This document shows positions 41,424 to 49,511 of a stretch of 58,723 nt of DNA, in pieces (positions within the stretch are counted from its first letter, which is position 1; every line of letters begins with the position of its first letter). The stretch lies in contig JAVBME010000012.1 of the NCBI GenBank assembly GCA_031552765.1, forward strand, positions 1 to 58,723, given 5' to 3'. The notes under the pieces were generated by a model that saw nothing but the letters and a program-made list of their open reading frames with translations, was not told the origin of the DNA and did not search any database. The stretch comes from JAVBME01 sp031552765 (GTDB lineage: Bacteria > Bacillota > Negativicutes > Acidaminococcales > JAISLQ01). The position numbers were made by a program, and so were the translations under genes.

Positions 41424-42494
41424 ATGAAAAGACTTTTTTGTTTGTTTTGCACCGCTTTGTTGCTGCTCTGCCTTGCCGGCTGCGGCGGCGAGAAGCCAGC
41501 CGAAAAGCCCAAAGCGCAGGGCGGCGAAACGCAAGTACTCAACTTGTTTAGCTGGGCGGATAATTTTGACCCGCAGGTCATAAAAGACTTTGAAAAACAA
41601 TACAATTGCAAAGTAAATTATGATGTTTTTTCCAATAACGAAGAACTTTTGGCCAAAATGCAAGCCGGCGGCGGCCAGTACGATGTTATCCAGCCTTCCG
41701 ACTATATGGTGGCGACCATGGTAAAGCTCGGGATGCTGGAAAAACTAAATTTGCAAAACATGCCTAATGTCCGCGATATGTCGACTAACTTCAAAAACCC
41801 GCCGTTTGACCCAAAAGGAGAATATTCCGTAATTTACGCCTGGGGCATAACCGGCATAGCATACAATAAAAAACACGTTAAGACCCCTCCCACCAGCTGG
41901 GCCGACCTGTGGAAACCGGAGTACAAAGGCCGCGTCATATTGCTCAACGACAGCCGCGAAGTCTTAGGCATGGCGCTCAAAAAGAACGGGTTTTCCAACA
42001 GTACGACCAATCCAAAAGAATTGGAAATAGCTTTTAACGACCTGAAAAAACTTGCCCCCAATGTCCTTGCCTATGATACCGACAACGTCAAACAAAAATT
42101 CATCGCCGAAGAAGGCTGGATAGGTACAATGTGGTCGGGCGACGCAGTATTCGCCCAAGCAGAAAACAAGGAGATCGGCTTTGTCATTCCCAAAGAAAGC
42201 GGAACCATCTGGGCCGATACATTTGCCATACCGAAAAGTGCCAAGAATAAAGCTCTGGCGGAGAAATTTATAAACTATCTTTACGATATCAAAGTAAGTG
42301 TAAAAAATTATGAAAGCATCGGCTACCTCAATCCGAACAAAAAAGCTTATGCGCAACACTCCGACGCTTACAAAAACAACCCCATCTCCATAGCCAGCAC
42401 CGAGGCCATAGGCAAAAGCGAGTGGCTGGTGGATGTCGGCGACACACTCAATCTTTACGACAAATACTGGACAGAACTAAAAACTGTAAAATAA
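41424..42494 (+). CDS. potD: Polyamine-binding lipoprotein
   Basis: 356 residues. Lipoprotein signal with lipobox LAGC (Cys20). The mature part is a PotD/PotF-type binding protein: VLNLFSWADNFDPQVIKDFEKQ, YDVIQPSDYMVATM, YAWGITGIAYNKKHV and WIGTMWSGDAVFA; aromatic and acidic residues in these segments match the polyamine pocket. Last gene of the operon, followed by a strong terminator. Confidence 0.93.
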   Translation: MKRLFCLFCTALLLLCLAGCGGEKPAEKPKAQGGETQVLNLFSWADNFDPQVIKDFEKQYNCKVNYDVFSNNEELLAKMQAGGGQYDVIQPSDYMVATMVKLGMLEKLNLQNMPNVRDMSTNFKNPPFDPKGEYSVIYAWGITGIAYNKKHVKTPPTSWADLWKPEYKGRVILLNDSREVLGMALKKNGFSNSTTNPKELEIAFNDLKKLAPNVLAYDTDNVKQKFIAEEGWIGTMWSGDAVFAQAENKEIGFVIPKESGTIWADTFAIPKSAKNKALAEKFINYLYDIKVSVKNYESIGYLNPNKKAYAQHSDAYKNNPISIASTEAIGKSEWLVDVGDTLNLYDKYWTELKTVK

Positions 42495-42500
42495 TAATGA

Positions 42501-42534
42501 AAAAGCGCGAAAGCCAAGGCTTTCGCGCTTTTAT
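42501..42534. terminator. Bidirectional terminator between potD and the radical SAM gene
   Basis: Perfect 15-base inverted repeat AAAAGCGCGAAAGCC / GGCTTTCGCGCTTTT with a two-base centre. Its right end overlaps the stop codon of the convergent radical SAM gene. Confidence 0.9.
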
Positions 42535-43127
42535 ACTTTTGTCCTTATCCGTAAAGGTATCCCCAGTTTTTCCGCCAGCAGAAAACTTTTCCTTATCTCC
42601 TCTTTGGGTAAGGTGTCCACTACAGTGAAAAATACTTCCGGCAGATATTTTTTACACTCCTGGGCAAAAGCCAGCATGGCGTCAAACGACTGTAGGCCAA
42701 ATTCCGGGTGTACTATTTTCATATAGTTTTCGGCATCGGCAGCATTAAGGCTTATGGAAACCACATCTACAAGTCCTTTAAGCAAAGGAGCCACCGGTTT
42801 TTTGTGGCGTAACTGCGCCAAACCGTTGGTATTTAAGCGAATAGGCGTTTGCGTATGGCGCCTGAGGTATCTGCATATGTCGAGGAGGTCGTCCAGGCGC
42901 TCAGTCGGCTCGCCAAAACCGCAAAAAACTATCTCCTTATAACCGGCAAGGTCATAGCCCTTAAACAAAGCTTTTACTTCCTCTGCTCCCGGCTCGTGCT
43001 CCAGCCATAAACTGCCGCTGTCGCCTACCCGGTCATTGTCCCGCCTGATGCAAAAATCACAACGGCAGGAGCATCTATTGGTCAAATTGACATATAATCC
43101 GTTATTTACTGTATAAAGTACTGTCAT
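42531..43127 (-). CDS. Radical SAM protein (TatD-associated type)
   Basis: 198 residues. The [4Fe-4S] cluster motif is Cx3Cx2C in NRCSCRCDFCIR near residue 20; FCGFGEPTERLDDLL supplies the SAM-binding GEP motif; IRLNTNGLAQL follows. Short length and motif layout match the TatD-linked radical SAM family, though no tatD is in the window. Substrate unknown. The chosen ATG has AAGGATG upstream. Ten bases downstream of the ECF S-component gene and probably on its transcript. Confidence 0.82.
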   Translation of the reverse strand: MTVLYTVNNGLYVNLTNRCSCRCDFCIRRDNDRVGDSGSLWLEHEPGAEEVKALFKGYDLAGYKEIVFCGFGEPTERLDDLLDICRYLRRHTQTPIRLNTNGLAQLRHKKPVAPLLKGLVDVVSISLNAADAENYMKIVHPEFGLQSFDAMLAFAQECKKYLPEVFFTVVDTLPKEEIRKSFLLAEKLGIPLRIRTKV

Positions 43128-43137
43128 GTCGTCATCC

Positions 43138-43659
43138 TTATTTACTTGCATGAAAAATGCGGTCTTTAAAAGAAATCCTGTCAAGGGCAAAAGCGCATAC
43201 AAAAAAGAAGGCGCCGCTGCCGCAAAACTGTACTAGCCCCATCACAACACCGTACATCGCCACTTCATAGCTACCGGCTATAAAATACGTAGCCATAGCA
43301 TAACCAAATAAGTTTAGCGCCCCAGCTCCTGCCGTCGCCCACAAATTGCGCTTGCAGACTATTTTAGCCGAATTGGCCGTGAAAAACAGCACCAGCAAAG
43401 GTTTTATTATGATGGTGGCTGGCAGCCAAATCGCGCCGCCCGGCGTCATTATATCGCTCAAAGCAGCTCCCACTGCGGCCGCAGCCATAGCATAAGTCAC
43501 AGGCAGAAAACAGGCGGACAAATAGATGAGGGCGTCGCCAAAATGTACGTAACCGGCCGCTCCGGCCGGTATGTGAAAAAGGTACGCTGTAACCAGAAAA
43601 ATAAAGGCCGCCATTACACCAGTCACAGCTAAATTACGCGTCTTTTCTTTTTGTTTCAT
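43138..43659 (-). CDS. ECF transporter S component (probable vitamin B6 type)
   Basis: 173 residues, about six membrane segments; family features are TGVMAAFIFLVTAYLFHIPAGAAGYVHFGDALIYLSA and DIMTPGGAIWLPATIIIKPLL. S components bind a vitamin and share energising EcfA/A'/T modules, which are not in the window. The gene overlaps pyridoxal kinase by four bases (ATGA), so pyridoxine/pyridoxal is the best guess for the ligand. This is inference from context. Confidence 0.78.
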   Translation of the reverse strand: MKQKEKTRNLAVTGVMAAFIFLVTAYLFHIPAGAAGYVHFGDALIYLSACFLPVTYAMAAAAVGAALSDIMTPGGAIWLPATIIIKPLLVLFFTANSAKIVCKRNLWATAGAGALNLFGYAMATYFIAGSYEVAMYGVVMGLVQFCGSGAFFFVCAFALDRISFKDRIFHASK

Positions 43660-44480
43660 GCTTTTGCCAACTCTCCCAAAAACGCTTCATAACAAATACC
43701 GTAACGCGGGTCATGGTCTTTGGCTGTGGCTAAAGCTACTTTTTCCAAAAAGGCGGTCGCTTTTCGCACCGCGGTCAAAGCATCTTCACCCCGGCCCAAA
43801 AAACCGCATACAGCCGAAGAAAAAACATCACCTGTCCCGGAATATGAAATGCCGGTATGTTTGCTGCTGACAACAGTTATTGTGTTGTCCAGCAAACTTA
43901 TTATCCTGTTTATTGCCAAACCGCCTTCCACGGAGCCCGTTATAACCGCATATTTCAAACGCGGCGAAGCAATGGCATTTGCCAACGCCAAAAATTCGTC
44001 CTCCGACAAATCACCGGCTTTTTGATAAGAGCTTCCAGCCAGAAGACAAAACTCCGTCATGTTTGGCGTTATCATATCGGCGCGTTTGATGAGTTTTTTC
44101 ATTTTGGCGACATATTCCGGCGGATAAAAGCTATATAGTCTTCCTTCATCGCCCATCACGGGATCTACCAGCAAAAAAGCGTCCTGTACGCCCTTATCTG
44201 ACAAATATCCAAGCAACAGCTCCGGCTGTAAATGGTTGCCCAAAAAACCCGTATACACGATATCAAATTTTAGAGAAAGCTCTTGCCAGTTTTTCAGGTA
44301 GAACGGAATCTCTCCGGTCAAATCCAAAAAAGAATAGGCGGGAAAACCTGTCTGATTAGAGAATATAGCAGTCGGCAACGGCGCGCAGTGATGCCCCATC
44401 GCAGACAGTACAGATATGGCCGCAACCAAAGAGCACCGGCCTACACCTGCCAAATCGTGTATCGCACAAATATTTGCCAT
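43656..44480 (-). CDS. Pyridoxal/pyridoxamine kinase (PdxY/PdxK family)
   Basis: 274 residues, ribokinase fold. HDLAGVGRCSLVAAISVLSAMG is the start typical of pyridoxal kinases; FDIVYTGFLGN, LLVDPVMGDEGRLY and TPNMTEFCLLAG follow; the anion hole and catalytic Asp are in SYSGTGDVFSSAV. Phosphorylates B6 vitamers taken up by the cell. GGGAAGGG precedes the ATG at 44480; the longer frame has no ribosome site. Its stop overlaps the ECF S-component start. Confidence 0.88.
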   Translation of the reverse strand: MANICAIHDLAGVGRCSLVAAISVLSAMGHHCAPLPTAIFSNQTGFPAYSFLDLTGEIPFYLKNWQELSLKFDIVYTGFLGNHLQPELLLGYLSDKGVQDAFLLVDPVMGDEGRLYSFYPPEYVAKMKKLIKRADMITPNMTEFCLLAGSSYQKAGDLSEDEFLALANAIASPRLKYAVITGSVEGGLAINRIISLLDNTITVVSSKHTGISYSGTGDVFSSAVCGFLGRGEDALTAVRKATAFLEKVALATAKDHDPRYGICYEAFLGELAKA

Positions 44481-44510
44481 ATTTTTGCCCTTCCCGCATA
44501 AAAAGTGAAA

Positions 44511-44544
44511 GGACCGGCCTCTGGATTCATGCCGGAGGCCGGCC
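44511..44544 (-). other. GC-rich hairpin between thiF-like and pdx genes
   Basis: GGACCGGCCTC (44511-44521) pairs with GAGGCCGGCC (44535-44544) with one irregularity, inner CCGG/CTGG continuing. On the minus strand it is followed by TTTCACTTTTT, so it may work as a terminator or attenuator. Confidence 0.55.
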
Positions 44545-44605
44545 AAGCAATCATTAAAGTATTATTATTATAAATCTACTTCCCGGCAGCTGTCAACAAT
44601 TCACT

Positions 44606-45250
44606 TTAGCTTGCACAAGGCGGCTTGCTGGGCAGGCCGCTTTCATCGCTAAACCGTTCCTCTCCCAAAAGAAGACGCAAGGCTACATCCGCCTGATGAC
44701 CGGCGCACACCATGGCGCAGGACAAGAGGCCTGATCGCTTTGTCCGCTCTTTTTTCTGGCTGGCGCCACAAATATATAAATTTTTTCCTGCCTTTTTCGT
44801 CCCTATGCTGTTTGCGCTTGCACAGTCGCCCAAACCGCACATGGATATTACATGGGTCTGCGGGAAAAAACTGTGTACTGCTTCAGTAAAGGCCACACTG
44901 CTTTTTTCACAAGGAAATGCTTCTACTATTATGCTAAAACCTTTTAAGATGTCGGCCATATTGTTTTCATCCAATTTTTGGGTGAAAATACGCACTTCGG
45001 CAAATGGATTCACTTCATTTACTGTCTTTGCCATGGCTTCCGCCTTTAACATTCCTATATGCTTGGTAAAAAAATATTCGCGGGGAATGTCGTCGGATTC
45101 AACAACACTGCTGTCTATCAGCAAAAAGCTGCCCACACCGGACCGGGCTAACGTAACGGCCGTATGCGAACCAACACTGCCAAGCCCTACTATAGCAACC
45201 TTACCCTGCCTGATCCTTCTCTGTTCATTCGAGGAAAGCCGCTCTGCCAT
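44606..45250 (-). CDS. ThiF-family adenylyltransferase
   Basis: 214 residues. Rossmann nucleotide-binding start KVAIVGLGSVGSHTAVTLARSGVG, then LIDSSVVESDDIPREYFF and IGMLKAEAMAKTVNEVNPFAEV match ThiF/MoeB/HesA proteins that adenylate the C-terminus of a sulfur-carrier protein. The length is that of the short clostridial ThiF. Later Cys residues (SMCGLGDCAS, SCAMVCAG) could carry sulfur or zinc. No thiS, thiG or thiH is nearby, so a thiamine role is not established. GAAGGAG precedes the ATG; 31 bases after the CCA enzyme gene. Confidence 0.8.
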   Translation of the reverse strand: MAERLSSNEQRRIRQGKVAIVGLGSVGSHTAVTLARSGVGSFLLIDSSVVESDDIPREYFFTKHIGMLKAEAMAKTVNEVNPFAEVRIFTQKLDENNMADILKGFSIIVEAFPCEKSSVAFTEAVHSFFPQTHVISMCGLGDCASANSIGTKKAGKNLYICGASQKKERTKRSGLLSCAMVCAGHQADVALRLLLGEERFSDESGLPSKPPCAS

Positions 45251-45281
45251 AGTTTCCTCAACTCCTTCTTAAAAAGTCTGG

Positions 45282-46739
45282 TTATCGGGAATGCGATGAA
45301 TCCTTCACCTGCCTTCTCTGCCAATTTTTTGCAGCCTGTTCAAGCACTTCTCTTTCATTGGCCAGATTGCCATCCTGTACCCTGGCAAGTATTCGCCGTA
45401 AAAAATCACCCACCGGCTTTTCCCCTGCCAAAATATCCCCGGCCTCTTTCCCCCCAATCGCCAAATCAGATGTATGCACAGGCATATGCCGAACCAGTTC
45501 TAAAAGGCGTATAGCATATTGCCGGCTGATCTCTATGTTCTCCTCGCCTGCCCTGGTTGACTCCAGGTCGGCCAGGCATAAGTCTTTTAACTGCCTGAAA
45601 GCTTCCTGCATTTGCCTGTTATCACGAAAAATCCCGCTGCGCGCTTCTTTACGCAGCCAGTGCAACAAACTGCCCTCCTGCGCTGCCGTGTGAAAACCAA
45701 AATTCATATGTTGCGCCACCAGCCAGGACACCCGTTTGACAAAAACATCAGGATAGCCAAAGCGCCGCAATATTTCAGCCGCCATCTTGGCTCCAAGCCC
45801 ATCGTGCCCATGATCGGTCGGCTCGCCGTTCTTCCCTGTGCTCCGGATCTCTTCGCGCCCTTTAGCTATATCGTGGAGCAGCGCCGCCCAGCGTACAGTC
45901 CGCTCGCGCGGCGCAAGGTCTACCGCCAGGAGCGTATGCCCCCAAACATCATATTGATGAAAGGTTTTGTTTTGCGGCACGTCTACCAGTGCTGCCAGCT
46001 CCGGTAAAAACGCCGCCGCTTCTACCCGGCCGTCTTTTTTCACCTGAAAACTTTCCCCGGCCAGGCCGCTTTTTACCAGCATATCGAGCCCTGCGCCGGT
46101 ATAAGGCGCCAGAAGCAGTTTTTCTATCTCGGCCAGTACACGCTCCCGGGACAGACCTGTCATCCTTTTTCTCTCTTCTTTTATGCCTTGTATCAGTTCA
46201 TCATCGGGAGTAAAGCCCAGTTGGGCGCAAAAGCGGCAGGCGCGCAGCATCCTCAAACCGTCTTCGGCAAAACGCATGGAAGCTTTGCCGACTGTGCGGA
46301 GCACCTTTTTAGCCAGGTCGTCCCGCCCGGCAAAAGGGTCTATGACATCCCCTTTTACGTCGAGCGCCATAGCGTTTATGGTAAAATCACGCCGGGACAG
46401 GTCGTCCTCAAGCGGTCCGCCAAATAATACTTTTTCCGGCCGATGGGCGTCTTTGCCATACATCTCCCGGCGAAAAGTCGCTACTTCTACAGTCCGGCCG
46501 TCCAGTAAAAGCACTGTCACGCCAAAGTTTTGGCCCAGCTCGCCAACTGCCCGCCAGCCGGCTTTATTTGCCAGCAATGCTACTTTTTCAGGAAAAGCGT
46601 CAGTCGCTATATCATAGTCTTCCGGTATCCGGCCAAGACAGAGGTCGCGTACCGCGCCGCCTACGACGTAGGCCTGGTGGCCATAACTTTCCAGCAGGCC
46701 AAGTATCTTTTTTACATATATAGGCAATATGTCCTGCAT
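45282..46739 (-). CDS. cca: CCA tRNA nucleotidyltransferase with HD domain
   Basis: 485 residues, class II polymerase-beta-like enzyme. Head: YVVGGAVRDLCLGRIPEDYDIATDAFP (metal-binding Asp pair), RRDFTINAMALDVKG and RFAEDGLRMLRACRFCAQLGF. A C-terminal HD domain is present (RWAALLHDIAKG, TDHGHDGLGAKMA). Adds or repairs tRNA 3'-CCA; the two tRNAs here encode their CCA, so repair and completion of other tRNAs is likely. ATG at 46739 has GGGGGAG upstream. Confidence 0.92.
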   Translation of the reverse strand: MQDILPIYVKKILGLLESYGHQAYVVGGAVRDLCLGRIPEDYDIATDAFPEKVALLANKAGWRAVGELGQNFGVTVLLLDGRTVEVATFRREMYGKDAHRPEKVLFGGPLEDDLSRRDFTINAMALDVKGDVIDPFAGRDDLAKKVLRTVGKASMRFAEDGLRMLRACRFCAQLGFTPDDELIQGIKEERKRMTGLSRERVLAEIEKLLLAPYTGAGLDMLVKSGLAGESFQVKKDGRVEAAAFLPELAALVDVPQNKTFHQYDVWGHTLLAVDLAPRERTVRWAALLHDIAKGREEIRSTGKNGEPTDHGHDGLGAKMAAEILRRFGYPDVFVKRVSWLVAQHMNFGFHTAAQEGSLLHWLRKEARSGIFRDNRQMQEAFRQLKDLCLADLESTRAGEENIEISRQYAIRLLELVRHMPVHTSDLAIGGKEAGDILAGEKPVGDFLRRILARVQDGNLANEREVLEQAAKNWQRRQVKDSSHSR

Positions 46740-46765
46740 AAAAACTTTCTCCCCCACAGTGGCAA

Positions 46766-46806
46766 AAAACTGGTAAAGATAGGGGTATCCTGTCTTTACC
46801 AGTTTT
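46766..46806. terminator. Intrinsic terminator after the phosphoethanolamine transferase-like gene
   Basis: Perfect 14-base stem AAAACTGGTAAAGA / TCTTTACCAGTTTT, 4 bases after the stop at 46810 on the minus strand. Confidence 0.88.
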
Positions 46807-46809
46807 CAT

Positions 46810-48426
46810 TTACTGCTTTTCTCTTAGCGGCGGCTCGGCAGCTAAATCGTCGTAACGCTCAAGTCCCACACCTGTCCATACCAGCCGTTCTTTTTTGGGT
46901 TCAAAAGATGAAGAGGCAATATTATACTTAGGACGTTTATCAAAATAGTCTATCTTCGCCAAAGACAGGTATGTTTCGAGAAAATACTCCTGGTTGAAGG
47001 GCTTATTCTGGTTGCGCCAGAGAAATTCAATGCTTTCCTGGTCGCTTTTCCCCCACCATGCGTCATTAGCGGTCAGGAAAAATTCTATGTGATAGCCGCC
47101 TTTGGCGCGACCGACGTATTTTGATGAGCCGTCGTCAAAAAGCGTTGTGCCATGGTCGGACATGAAGGACATAAATACCGGCTCTTTCTGGGCATAGACC
47201 CAGGAAGCCAAAGTATCTACAAAGTGTGCGCTGTAAATCACAGCATTGCGATAAGAATTTTTCAGGTAAAGAGGGTTGTTGGCATCTTCGCCCCAGTCGC
47301 GTACAGTTTTAAAAGATGGTTTATATATATCAAATTTTTCTGGATAGCGGTCTTCATAAAGATAATGCGCGCCCAGGATTTTTATTACAATGAGTTTCTT
47401 TTTCTCGGAAGTATCGTCAAGTATCTTTCTTATATAAGGCAACATACCGACATCATCAAAAGTACCCGACTCGTCCACATGGTTGATGTATTGGTCGGCC
47501 TCCAGGAACATCAGGTTCATAGCATCGTCTTCCGGCTGGGTTTTTTTCTCATAAGATACGCTGTATGTTTTGTAGCCGGCTTCTTTAAACGCGCTGATGA
47601 TGGTCTTTTCTTCGTAGAACCGCGTTTCGCATTCGACCGGCTTTCTGGTCAGAATAAGCGGCACCGAGCCGGTAGTATAGCCATAGCCGCTGGTCACATC
47701 GGAAAAAGATATGAGTTTGCCAGCTTGCCTGGCCTTGAGAAGATGGGGTGAATACTCCGGCCTATAGCCGTATTCTTCAAAATAGTCATAGCGGTGCGTC
47801 TCGCCGATAACGATGATATAGGTAGACCTTTCCTCCCCGGACAAGTCTTTCGCCTGGAAGCTGAATTTTTTGTAGCGTTCGATGATAGCGGCGCTCTCAT
47901 TCATTTCTTTTTTATAAGCGTAAACCGGTTCTCCCAAGTCGTTCCAGAGGGCAAAACCTAGCAGCGCCAGAGCAAAAAAAGCGGGGTAACGCTTTTCCAC
48001 CTGTATAGGACCTGACCGGTAAACAAACAGCGCAAAAGCCGACAGTGAAAAAAAACCGCAATATTCCTGCCAGGTTATCAACTGCAGATAGGTAAAAAAT
48101 TCCATGGTATTTGTTTCTGAAGTTATGACCAATATCTCTTTGCCGATACGGGAAAAAGGATAACTATAATTTGTCACGATATGGTTCTGGAAAAGCACGG
48201 AAGAACCAAGCGTAAAAATATAAGCCCCGCGCAAAAAACCGCCGCCGAAGAAAAATACCAAAACAGCGGCCAGCCCCAGCATAAATGCAGCATTATCCTG
48301 CATATAAAAATCAGTCGCCCAGCTTATAAAAGAACCGGCGCACACAAAATAAGCTACGGCCAGGAGAATGCTATGACAGCGGGGAAAACGATTTTTTATT
48401 TTACTCATAGAAATTTTACTATACAT
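46810..48426 (-). CDS. Inner-membrane sulfatase-fold transferase (EptA/phosphoethanolamine transferase-like)
   Basis: 538 residues. About five N-terminal membrane segments (to about residue 165), then a periplasmic alkaline-phosphatase-fold domain. Metal-site motifs: YIIVIGETHRYDYFEEYGYRP, the usual nucleophile-Thr region as SGYGYTTGSVPLILTRKP, KILGAHYLYEDRYPEKF and FMSDHGTTLFDDG (Asp-His pair). Family members add phosphoethanolamine to lipid A or LPS core; an outer membrane is implied by the TonB-dependent receptor nearby. The exact acceptor is unknown. AGGTG precedes the ATG. Confidence 0.82.
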   Translation of the reverse strand: MYSKISMSKIKNRFPRCHSILLAVAYFVCAGSFISWATDFYMQDNAAFMLGLAAVLVFFFGGGFLRGAYIFTLGSSVLFQNHIVTNYSYPFSRIGKEILVITSETNTMEFFTYLQLITWQEYCGFFSLSAFALFVYRSGPIQVEKRYPAFFALALLGFALWNDLGEPVYAYKKEMNESAAIIERYKKFSFQAKDLSGEERSTYIIVIGETHRYDYFEEYGYRPEYSPHLLKARQAGKLISFSDVTSGYGYTTGSVPLILTRKPVECETRFYEEKTIISAFKEAGYKTYSVSYEKKTQPEDDAMNLMFLEADQYINHVDESGTFDDVGMLPYIRKILDDTSEKKKLIVIKILGAHYLYEDRYPEKFDIYKPSFKTVRDWGEDANNPLYLKNSYRNAVIYSAHFVDTLASWVYAQKEPVFMSFMSDHGTTLFDDGSSKYVGRAKGGYHIEFFLTANDAWWGKSDQESIEFLWRNQNKPFNQEYFLETYLSLAKIDYFDKRPKYNIASSSFEPKKERLVWTGVGLERYDDLAAEPPLREKQ

Positions 48427-48505
48427 ATTAAAACACCTACAATTTTTGTTGCTTTTACTATTTTACCACATTATCCTACTATCTTGATAAAAAAATAAAG
48501 ATAAT

Positions 48506-48544
48506 AAAAAATACACTCTGTTTATACAACCGGGTGTATTTTTT
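48506..48544 (-). terminator. Intrinsic terminator after cbiZ
   Basis: Perfect 11-base inverted repeat AAAAAATACAC / GTGTATTTTTT; the right arm overlaps the cbiZ stop codon, and the minus-strand T-run follows the stem. Confidence 0.82.
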
Positions 48545-49499
48545 ATAACCAATCATGCAGTACAGGGTATTTATTGCGCAGGCCGTCTTCCAACCAGGCA
48601 AAGGCAGAGAGCGAAATACCGCCCCAGGCCAGTTGTTCTTTAGCCGTATGCCAAAGGGAAAGCCCTTCAATAAGCTGCTCTTGCCGCTCAAAAGATAAAG
48701 CGGCAAATTTGGGCAGATATCCGTTATATTGTTTGCGTGTTTTCGCCAGGCGCAACAACAATCGTTTGGGCATCAGTTGAGCCCCGCGCGTCCAGTAGCA
48801 TTCATTGGCCAGCGTCTGCCCTACCGCCTGCTTTACCCCTTGCGCCAACAGGTAGCCTATTTCCGAATGTGTACCGACATCACGGTAAACAGGCCCGCCG
48901 TCCGCCATTATTATGACCGCGCCGTCAGTGCCGGTGCCTGTAGCAGTGTTTTCGCCATAAATGCTGAATACGCCCAGTTCTGCCAGGAGGGCGCTTTTGG
49001 CTTCAGTCACTGTTATGAACGTGCGCGCAAGCGCGCCGGGCGGCAAAGCAAAAGAAAGAAAGACAAAAAGATTTATCGTCCCGCCGACAGGCTGAAAACC
49101 GTTGGCCGTTTCCCGGTACTGCGGCGCTTCGCCGGCGCGGGCGGAGTTGCCCTCTACCCCGCCGGTAGCGAACACTTCGACTGTAATACCGTCGGCGAAT
49201 ACTATCGCATGGCCGAGGCACTCCATGCGCGCGCTGGTCAGCAGGCCGCTGCCCGCGGAAAAACCAAGTTTTTCGCAAACTGAGGCCATATAGTTTTCTA
49301 TACTGCCGCCGGGCAGGTCTTTTTCTGTTTTTATGCCTTTAGGCAGCCGCTGGTTGAACACCCCGTCAAAACGACCGATACCGCCAAACGGCAGACCTGT
49401 GCTCATACAGGTACGGGGCTTGTTAAAACTAAAGCTCATCGCAGTATGTTCAACACTGCATATGCCGCCGCCGGTCAGGCGGTATTCCTTTAAGGCCAT
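48543..49499 (-). CDS. cbiZ: Adenosylcobinamide amidohydrolase
   Basis: 318 residues. CbiZ cleaves the aminopropanol (or dimethylbenzimidazole-linked) side chain of scavenged (pseudo)cobamides or cobinamide to adenosylcobyric acid so that the cell can rebuild its preferred cobamide. Recognisable core: GSGLLTSARMECLGHAIV, TVEVFATGGVEGNSARAGE, VGGTINLFVFLSFALPPGAL, TVTEAKSALLAELGVFS and ATGTGTDGAVII. The C-terminal 100 residues form a helical extension. 12 bases after btuB with TAAGGAG upstream; last gene of the riboswitch-controlled operon. Confidence 0.88.
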   Translation of the reverse strand: MALKEYRLTGGGICSVEHTAMSFSFNKPRTCMSTGLPFGGIGRFDGVFNQRLPKGIKTEKDLPGGSIENYMASVCEKLGFSAGSGLLTSARMECLGHAIVFADGITVEVFATGGVEGNSARAGEAPQYRETANGFQPVGGTINLFVFLSFALPPGALARTFITVTEAKSALLAELGVFSIYGENTATGTGTDGAVIIMADGGPVYRDVGTHSEIGYLLAQGVKQAVGQTLANECYWTRGAQLMPKRLLLRLAKTRKQYNGYLPKFAALSFERQEQLIEGLSLWHTAKEQLAWGGISLSAFAWLEDGLRNKYPVLHDWL

Positions 49500-49511
49500 T
49501 AGAAAAACTCC

